From: DASRDB01 sp035652815
GTDB taxonomy: Bacteria > Chloroflexota > Ktedonobacteria > Ktedonobacterales > Ktedonobacteraceae
NCBI GenBank assembly: GCA_035652815.1
Contig: DASRDB010000003.1
Span: 1 to 64,000, forward strand
Direction of reading: 5' to 3'
DNA length: 64,000 nt
Positions 58,147 through 64,000 of the stretch are shown in pieces; positions within the stretch are counted from its first letter, which is position 1; every line of letters starts with the position of its first letter. A model generated the notes under the pieces. It saw only the letters and a list, made by a program, of their open reading frames with translations. It was not told the DNA's origin and did no database searches. The translations under genes were made by a program, and so were the position numbers.

Positions 58147-59370
58147 GTGATACCCTCAACCCAGGAGCAGCTAAATCGCTTCATTGATGAGCAGGATTCC
58201 TTTATATCGCTCCAGGAAACATTGAAGCAGACAGATACTGATATTGATTGGCTTTTGAAGCAGCTTCATAAGCTGGGTTGGCATACACACTGGCTCGAAG
58301 AGCAGGCGTTTCTTTTGGCCGAGACTGCTATCCATGCTGAACATACGCTTCTCATTTTCAATCAGCTTTCCTCGCCCTCTTCTAATAAAGGAAGACGCTG
58401 GAATCCAGAATTGCTAGCATGCCTGGCTGCCCTTCAGGCCTACCATCACGTAGTGCAGGATGCTCCTCTGCATATAAAATGGCTAATCGATACGACAGAC
58501 GGCAACCTGGAACGCCAGGAGTCTACCTTTAAATATCACCACGAACTTTTACAGGCTGACGCTTGCCTCTGGGAGCCTCTACAAATTCTTCTCGACGCCC
58601 AGGAAACGCCCTACCTCGTCGCTGGAACACAGGGACAACTTTGCGTCATACTGGAAGCTGGCCTGAATGCCGCTCATCCAGACCGCGAGGCCATCATTCC
58701 AGACCCGGCCTGGAGACTTATCTGGGCGCTCAACAGCATCAAAAACGCCTCGGAAGAGATCGAAATCGAGGGTTTTTATGATAGCCTCGTGCCTCTAGAG
58801 GATGAAGAAAGCGAATACCTGTCCTCGCTGCCTGATAATGCTTCCTGGCTGGCGCAGCGCTGGGGTTTAAACCAGTTGTTGCTGAACCTGCATGGTTTCC
58901 AACTGCATTACACGCGCTTCCTAGTTCCAGGCTGTACCATCCAGTATTTAAGCGGAGATCAGCATCCATCTTCGCGCAAAGCCAGGGCACGTCTTCGCTT
59001 CTCCCTGGTTCCTGGTCAGGAACCGGGCGAGATTGCCCAGGCCCTACAAAGCCATCTGCTTGCTCGCGGCTTTGACGATATACAGACTCGTGTGGAAGTC
59101 GCATACCCGGCAGTTCGCACTCCACTGACCGATCCGTTTGTCCAGATGGTAAGCAAGGCAATCGGCGAAATCTACGGACGCGAGCCGTACTTGCTGCCTC
59201 TGGTTGACAGCGAGAGGCCCATGCATCCGCTCAAACTGGTACACAACGTTCCAATTCTTTCGCCTGGTCCGCGACTGGATAAAGATGACCCGGCTTCAAA
59301 TATAAACGAGAATGCTTTTGTGGCTCGCGTTAAACAAATAAGCGCAATTCTTGCCTGTTTTCAGGTCTAG
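58147..59370 (+). CDS. M20-peptidase-like protein lacking metal ligands
   Basis: A 407-residue protein whose order of motifs follows M20 dipeptidases (ArgE/DapE/CPG2 type). Recognisable are the core ending near PDPAWRLIWALNSIK and EIEGFYDSLVPLEDEE, the dimerisation domain (RLRFSLVPGQEPGEIAQALQ) and AYPAVRTPLTDPFVQ. The metal-binding residues are gone: the HxD block reads LLIFNQLSSPSSN, the EE pair region reads WLIDTTDGN, and the C-terminal histidine loop reads DPASNINENAF. It is therefore predicted to be a non-catalytic relative, perhaps a regulator or binding protein. The start is GTG 58147. It lies just before the exopolysaccharide genes. Confidence 0.7.
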   Translation: MIPSTQEQLNRFIDEQDSFISLQETLKQTDTDIDWLLKQLHKLGWHTHWLEEQAFLLAETAIHAEHTLLIFNQLSSPSSNKGRRWNPELLACLAALQAYHHVVQDAPLHIKWLIDTTDGNLERQESTFKYHHELLQADACLWEPLQILLDAQETPYLVAGTQGQLCVILEAGLNAAHPDREAIIPDPAWRLIWALNSIKNASEEIEIEGFYDSLVPLEDEESEYLSSLPDNASWLAQRWGLNQLLLNLHGFQLHYTRFLVPGCTIQYLSGDQHPSSRKARARLRFSLVPGQEPGEIAQALQSHLLARGFDDIQTRVEVAYPAVRTPLTDPFVQMVSKAIGEIYGREPYLLPLVDSERPMHPLKLVHNVPILSPGPRLDKDDPASNINENAFVARVKQISAILACFQV

Positions 59371-59453
59371 CCATAGGTTCCGAATTGTTACCTCGCCTGT
59401 CGCAGGGACGTTATACAGCCATGAGGAATAGCTTGAAATGATATAAGGTTAGT

Positions 59454-60665
59454 ATGCGTATCGCGATCAACGCACAATTGCTCTCGTACAGCCAGAATTA
59501 TCGAAACGGTGGTATCAGTCGCTACATCCGCCACTTGCTGACAGGCCTGGCAAAACAGCCAGGTGAGCATGAATATATCGTTTTCGTCAACGGACAGGAA
59601 GTCGCGGAACGGCTGACTGCTGAGCAGGCGCTTCCCACCAATATGCGCCTGGTGCCTCTCGCCTGGTCTGAAGCAAAACCGCTCGCGCGTGTGGCCTGGG
59701 AGCAATTCAACTTACCGACTTTACTACGCCAGCACCACATCGAAGTCTTTCACTCACCGGCTAACGTCCTGCCGGAACTGCTGCCACGCAACTGCGCAAG
59801 CGTTGTCACGCTACATGATCTGGCCTTTTTGCGTTTTCCTGAGGTCCTGACCCGTCCAAAGAGAGTCTATCATCGCACCTTTACGCTGCGCAGCCTGCGA
59901 CGAGCGACGAGAGTGATCGCGGTATCCAATAGTACAAAACAAGATGCGATGAAACTGGTTCATATTCCGGCAAATCGTATCCAAACAGTCTATCTTTGCA
60001 TCGATACACGTTTCTCGAGCGTTATTACTGATGAAGATATTTCAGCATTTCGGCAGAGGCGGGGGCTGACAGGGGGGTATATACTGTATTTAGGCACGCT
60101 TGAGCCGCGCAAAAATATTCCGACGTTGCTCAAGGCCTTTGCTCAATTGCGCGCTCACTATGGTCGAGAGGAACAACTGGTGCTGGCAGGGGGTAAGGGC
60201 TGGCTCTATGATACAATCTTTGAGCAGGTTCAACAGCTCGGCCTGCAATCGAGCGTAATCTTTCCCGGTTTTATTCCTGACGAGGAGCAGCCTGCCTGGT
60301 ATCGTGGGGCTTCTCTCTTTGTCTATCCGTCGCTCTACGAAGGCTTTGGCATACCCGTTGCTGAGGCGCTGGCATGTGGCACACCCGTCGTCACATCCAA
60401 CACCTCTAGCCTGCCAGAGGCAGGAGCGGGCCTGGCACTGACCGTGAAACCGCTCGATGATACAGCTATGGCCGAAGCGATGTATAGAGCGCTGACCGAT
60501 CAGGAGCTGCGCCTGCGCTGCCAACAATCGGCATCATCCGTTGCCAGCACCTTTTCCGCGCCGCGCATGGTCGAGCAAACGCTAGCGGTCTATGAACAGG
60601 CTATACACGCACATACTCGTTTAAAAAACGTTTCTCTATACAGAAGTAGGGTCAAGGGATCGTGA
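59454..60665 (+). CDS. Glycosyltransferase family 4
   Basis: A 403-residue retaining GT-B transferase. The N-terminal domain shows NYRNGGISRYIRHLLTGL and FHSPANVLPELL; the C-terminal donor domain shows YILYLGTLEPRKNIPTLLKAF, VFPGFIPDEEQPAWYRGASLFVYPSLYEGFGIPVAEALACGTPVV (EX7E) and TSNTSSLPEAGAG. It adds a sugar to a lipid-linked oligosaccharide in the cytoplasm. Its stop overlaps the next start by 4 nt, so this is a coupled exopolysaccharide operon. Confidence 0.92.
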   Translation: MRIAINAQLLSYSQNYRNGGISRYIRHLLTGLAKQPGEHEYIVFVNGQEVAERLTAEQALPTNMRLVPLAWSEAKPLARVAWEQFNLPTLLRQHHIEVFHSPANVLPELLPRNCASVVTLHDLAFLRFPEVLTRPKRVYHRTFTLRSLRRATRVIAVSNSTKQDAMKLVHIPANRIQTVYLCIDTRFSSVITDEDISAFRQRRGLTGGYILYLGTLEPRKNIPTLLKAFAQLRAHYGREEQLVLAGGKGWLYDTIFEQVQQLGLQSSVIFPGFIPDEEQPAWYRGASLFVYPSLYEGFGIPVAEALACGTPVVTSNTSSLPEAGAGLALTVKPLDDTAMAEAMYRALTDQELRLRCQQSASSVASTFSAPRMVEQTLAVYEQAIHAHTRLKNVSLYRSRVKGS

Positions 60666-62278
60666 ATAGCAGTGAACTACAAAAAAGCGCTGTAGGAACA
60701 CAACCAACTTTGCCAATAACTGAAAAAACAGGTACAGCTGAAATAATGAGTGGATCAACCGGTCCCATCGCCAGGGCCGTCTCTAAACGACGTTCCTATC
60801 GACGCCAGTGGCAAATTTTTGAACGCATCGCGATGATTATTCTCGATGCCTCGCTGGTGGTTGCCGCTTTCCGGTTGGCTTACTACTTACGTTACACGGT
60901 ACTCTTCAAAAGTCCTTTTTTAGCCAGTATTCGAAATAATCTCTTAAGTATCGAAAATAACGGTTCGCCCACCAGATCAGGCGACTTCTTCACACCTTTA
61001 AGCGGCTTTACCGCCCTTGAATACGGCATTGTCGTTGGTCTGATCTTCATTTTCACAATGCGCGGACTCTATAAGATACGCCTTACCGGGAGCTGGTTTA
61101 AACAGGCCTGGACGATTATCAGCTCAACCACTGTTGGCATGGCCTTCTTGATCGCCTACTATTTCGTCGTGCAGCCGGTCTCGAATTCCCGCCTGCTCGT
61201 TCCTTTTGTCTGGGCCACGTCAATTCTAGTCCTGTGCCTGGGCAGGCTAGTTGTCTCGCTCTGTATGGGCACCATTTACCGCCTGGGACTGGGCGAAACT
61301 CGCCTGCTGGTCGTCGGTTCCGGTCGGCTGAGCAAACTCATCATGCAGAATCTGGCCGCCAATCCCAGCCTGGGCTATTCAATTGTCGGCTTCCTGCACG
61401 ACATGAGCGAGCCGCCAAGTGATTTCGGGCGCTTCAAAATGCTCGGTACGCTCGAAGACCTGAATACCGTTATTCGCTCCATGCAGATTGACGAGGTGAT
61501 TATTGCCCTTCCGTCGAACCTGCACCAGCAGGTCATCCGCACCGTTCGACTCTGCGAGCGCCTGGGAACAAGCTTCAAGCTGGTGCCCGACCTGTATGAG
61601 TTGAGCCTCTCGCGTATCGATATGGAAGCAGTCGAGGGCGTGCCTCTCATTGGCATCCGGCAGGGTTCCATTAACAGAATACGGGGCATAGTTACACGTG
61701 TGGTCGATGTGATTGTCTCAGTCATTCTGCTGCTCGTCGGGCTTCCTCTCTGGCTTTTCATCGCGCTGGCTATCCGCATTGATTCATCCGGCGAGGTCAT
61801 CTACAAACAAACCCGCATCGGACAGAACGGCAAACCATTTAAGGTCTTCAAATTCCGCACCATGTATAAAAATGCCGACCAGGTGCTGGCAAAATTGATG
61901 GAAAGAAATGAGGCACAGGGTCCCTTGTTCAAGATTCGAGACGACCCTCGTATTACAAGAGTGGGCAAATTCCTGCGCCGCACCAGCTTAGACGAGTTCC
62001 CGCAGTTGATAAACGTGATTAAAGGGGAAATGAGCCTGGTTGGCCCTCGTCCCCCACTACCGCAAGAGGTGGCGCAATACGAAGAGTGGCAAAAAGGACG
62101 CCTCGCAGTCAAACCCGGCATGACCGGGCTTTGGCAGGTGCGCGGTCGCAGCGAGATCAGCTTCGACGAAGGAGTGTTGATGGACCTCTACTACATCGAA
62201 AACTGGTCTCTGCGCCTATACTTCCAGACCCTGTTACGCACCATTCCGGCAGTACTCTTCCGCAGAGGAGCTTACTAA
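60662..62278 (+). CDS. WcaJ-like polyprenyl-phosphate sugar transferase
   Basis: A 538-residue initiating transferase of exopolysaccharide synthesis. Four helices (from IAMIILDASLVVAAFRLAYYL) precede a Rossmann-like domain (TRLLVVGSGRLSKLIMQNLAANPSLGYSIVGFL) and a fifth helix (VDVIVSVILLLVGLPLWLFIA). The catalytic C-terminal domain shows KPFKVFKFRTMYKNAD, RTSLDEFPQLINVIKGEMSLVGPRPPLP and KPGMTGLWQVRGRSE. It transfers a hexose-1-phosphate to undecaprenyl phosphate. The GTG start overlaps the stop of the preceding gene. Confidence 0.94.
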   Translation: MNSSELQKSAVGTQPTLPITEKTGTAEIMSGSTGPIARAVSKRRSYRRQWQIFERIAMIILDASLVVAAFRLAYYLRYTVLFKSPFLASIRNNLLSIENNGSPTRSGDFFTPLSGFTALEYGIVVGLIFIFTMRGLYKIRLTGSWFKQAWTIISSTTVGMAFLIAYYFVVQPVSNSRLLVPFVWATSILVLCLGRLVVSLCMGTIYRLGLGETRLLVVGSGRLSKLIMQNLAANPSLGYSIVGFLHDMSEPPSDFGRFKMLGTLEDLNTVIRSMQIDEVIIALPSNLHQQVIRTVRLCERLGTSFKLVPDLYELSLSRIDMEAVEGVPLIGIRQGSINRIRGIVTRVVDVIVSVILLLVGLPLWLFIALAIRIDSSGEVIYKQTRIGQNGKPFKVFKFRTMYKNADQVLAKLMERNEAQGPLFKIRDDPRITRVGKFLRRTSLDEFPQLINVIKGEMSLVGPRPPLPQEVAQYEEWQKGRLAVKPGMTGLWQVRGRSEISFDEGVLMDLYYIENWSLRLYFQTLLRTIPAVLFRRGAY

Positions 62279-62282
62279 TGCT

Positions 62283-63419
62283 ATGAAAGTCGCCCTCGTT
62301 CATGACTATCTGAATCAAATGGGAGGGGCTGAGCGTGTTGTGCTGGCTTTGCACGAACTATTTCCAGACGCACCCCTCTATACTTCTATTTTCGACCCCA
62401 AACGTGTTGATCCGGCTTTTTCGCGCATGGATATTCGTACCACCTTCATGCAAAAATTGCCGTTCGTGAAAAAACATCACCAGCCATTCCTTCCGCTCTA
62501 TCCTTTCGCGATGGAGCGTTTAGACTTAAGCGGGTATGACCTCGTTTTGAGCAGTTCCAGCGCCTTCGGCAAAGGCGTGATTACCAAACCAGGAACCCTG
62601 CATATCTGTTATTGTCACACTCCTATGCGCTGGTGCTGGAATTACGATGAGTATGTCGAGCGCGAGCATCTCGGCAAAATCTCTCGTAGCATTCTGCCGT
62701 TTTTAATTACCGGCCTGCGTATCTGGGATCAGACCTCGGCCATGCGTGTCGATCATTTCATCGCCAATTCCCCGCTCGTCGCCGAGCGCATTCAGAAATA
62801 TTACCGACGTGAGGCAGTAGTTATCCCGCCACCAGTCGAGGCGAGCCGCTTTCCTTTCGATCCAACTGCCAAATCCGAGGACTATTTCCTGATTGTCAGC
62901 CGCCTGTTGCCGTATAAACGCATCGATCTGGCGATTGAGGCATGTAATCGCCTGCGGTTGCCACTGGTCATCATTGGAAGCGGGCGCGATGAGCAACGAC
63001 TGCGTGGCCTGGCCGGACCAACCATTCGTTTTCTCGGTCGGCTTTCCGATCCAGACGTACTCTCTTATTACGCGCACTGCCGCGCCTTCATTTTGCCGGG
63101 CGAAGAAGATTTCGGCATTACGCCGCTCGAGGCTCAGGCATCGGGACGCCCGGTCATCGCCTATGGTGCGGGCGGCGCGCTTGCCTCGGTCGTCGATGGC
63201 GTTACAGGAAAGTTCTTTCCAGAGCAGACGGTTGACAGCCTGGTAGAGGTATTGGCAAGCTTCGACGAGAGGCAGTACGACCCGCAAACCATTCACAGCC
63301 ACGCGCTTGAGTTCGATAAGCCTCGTTTCCTGCGCCGCATTCGCCAGTTTATTGAGGCAAAGCTAGGGGAAGAGAGAATACAGGCGTTAAGGACGCCAAC
63401 AAGCGAACTGGTAAGATAG
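62283..63419 (+). CDS. Glycosyltransferase family 4
   Basis: A 378-residue GT-B enzyme. It opens MKVALVHDYLNQMGGAERVVLAL and has the acceptor motif CYCHTPMRWCWNYDEYV. The donor domain has YFLIVSRLLPYKRIDLAIEACNRL, LGRLSDPDVLSYYAHCRAFILPGEEDFGITPLEAQASGRPVIAYGAGG (EX7E-like). The sequence resembles mannosyltransferases of exopolysaccharide loci. It starts 5 nt after the preceding stop and belongs to the same operon. Confidence 0.92.
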   Translation: MKVALVHDYLNQMGGAERVVLALHELFPDAPLYTSIFDPKRVDPAFSRMDIRTTFMQKLPFVKKHHQPFLPLYPFAMERLDLSGYDLVLSSSSAFGKGVITKPGTLHICYCHTPMRWCWNYDEYVEREHLGKISRSILPFLITGLRIWDQTSAMRVDHFIANSPLVAERIQKYYRREAVVIPPPVEASRFPFDPTAKSEDYFLIVSRLLPYKRIDLAIEACNRLRLPLVIIGSGRDEQRLRGLAGPTIRFLGRLSDPDVLSYYAHCRAFILPGEEDFGITPLEAQASGRPVIAYGAGGALASVVDGVTGKFFPEQTVDSLVEVLASFDERQYDPQTIHSHALEFDKPRFLRRIRQFIEAKLGEERIQALRTPTSELVR

Positions 63420-63461
63420 CATTCTCAAGCAAGCATTGCTCCGAAAGGATACCAATACATC

Positions 63462-64000
63462 GTGGAACTGCGTACCTACTGGTCAATTATCTGGCGGCGC
63501 ATCTGGATTGTCGCGCTACTCGTGATAGTGGTCGGCTTATACGTTGGCTATTCATACTACAAACTGGCGAAAACGCCGGGCGCGCTCAAAGCCTATAGTT
63601 CTATTCTCACCGTACAGGTGGGCTTACATGCCACAACCAGTGGCGACTCGAATAGCGCCGATTATGTCACGGCAGCAGAGACACTGGCAGATACCTTCAC
63701 CGCCGGTCCTATTCTCACTTCGACCGAATTCGACAGAGCTGTATCCAACCAAATTAGCCAGGATATGAGTACGATACAACAGCGTTTCGGGGCGAATGCT
63801 GATCTCGGCAACTGGCAAGATAGCGGGGCCATCGGTCAGGCTCTCAACGCGACGCGCGTTCATGCTCTCGTCACAATCACCGTAACCTGGCCGACTGCCG
63901 CCGGAGCATGGGCAATAGCTAACGCCGTGAGCGAAGTATGCTCAACCCAACTGGGAAACTTCCTGGATTATGTTGTAGCCAACAACAATCGCGCCACCAA
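63462..64000 (+). CDS. Wzz-like chain-length/tyrosine-kinase adaptor (3' partial)
   Basis: At least 179 residues, cut off by the window end. The GTG at 63462 (AAAGGA 12 nt upstream) opens VELRTYWSIIWRRIWIVALLVIVVGLYVGYSYY, a basic then hydrophobic TM1 as in Wzz/CapA proteins. The following external part (from about 50) continues without a stop. It contains ADYVTAAETLADTFTAGPIL and AWAIANAVSEVCSTQL, matching the alpha-rich external domain. It probably governs export or chain length of the polysaccharide built by the preceding genes. A C-terminal helix or kinase part is not visible. Confidence 0.75.
   Translation, partial: MELRTYWSIIWRRIWIVALLVIVVGLYVGYSYYKLAKTPGALKAYSSILTVQVGLHATTSGDSNSADYVTAAETLADTFTAGPILTSTEFDRAVSNQISQDMSTIQQRFGANADLGNWQDSGAIGQALNATRVHALVTITVTWPTAAGAWAIANAVSEVCSTQLGNFLDYVVANNNRAT

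Noticed and set aside
1..64000. CRISPR array
   Set aside because: No regularly spaced direct repeats and no cas genes were seen.

Overview
The window is bacterial chromosome of moderate GC content, densely coded on both strands. The gene content fits a monoderm, aerobic, filament- or mycelium-forming Chloroflexota, most likely class Ktedonobacteria. Pointers to this are paired YsnF-type (DUF2382) stress proteins, a haem A synthase/haem O synthase fusion, a cupredoxin-led cytochrome oxidase operon, fused KorA, YVTN propellers and a PP2C-TM-propeller protein. The taxonomic call is an inference from gene content; no rRNA is present.

Layout. 1-6 kb: a cut-off MscS-type membrane protein, two YsnF-like stress proteins, an MFS permease and a UvrD/Rep-type helicase. 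6-8 kb: a TlpA-like thioredoxin and a YVTN propeller protein. 8-16 kb: a respiratory operon (cupredoxin, CoxB, CoxA, CoxC, CtaG, Sco, CtaA-CtaB fusion). It supplies a terminal oxidase with its copper and haem A assembly factors and ends at a strong terminator. 16-21 kb: accessory stretch with ribosomal protein S21, zinc-ribbon proteins, several unrecognised small genes, DUF2182/DUF1326 and a CAU tRNA. 21-25 kb: korAB 2-oxoacid:ferredoxin oxidoreductase behind a long leader that ends in a terminator hairpin. 25-29 kb: small proteins, a P-loop kinase and a two-component system. 29-35.4 kb: a sugar locus (GH4 glycosidase, LacI repressor, ABC importer without its ATPase) with three matching LacI-type operators around divergent promoters. 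35-38 kb: a small membrane protein, an SDR enzyme and a DUF4032 kinase-like protein. 38-43 kb: recA (with a candidate SOS box), recR, ybaB, dnaX and SRP RNA. 43-46 kb: mtnP, tyrS and hsp20. 46-50 kb: a decayed BsuBI/PstI-type restriction-modification system, a ClpC-like unfoldase and a ROK kinase. 50-53 kb: queF, queuosine-precursor transporter, queC and tRNA-Arg. 53-59 kb: an ArsR regulator, aspS, the PP2C-propeller protein and an M20-peptidase-like protein that has lost its metal ligands. 59.4-64 kb: start of an exopolysaccharide locus (two GT4 transferases, a WcaJ-like initiating transferase and a Wzz-like protein cut by the window end).

The points most worth a second look are the M20 pseudo-peptidase, the deletion-scarred R-M remnant, the oxidase subunit I with several normally conserved residues replaced, the structured leader before korA, the symmetric LacI control region, the tRNA-Arg with a GCG anticodon, and two long perfect inverted repeats. 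I saw no CRISPR array, intact transposon, prophage or integrase.
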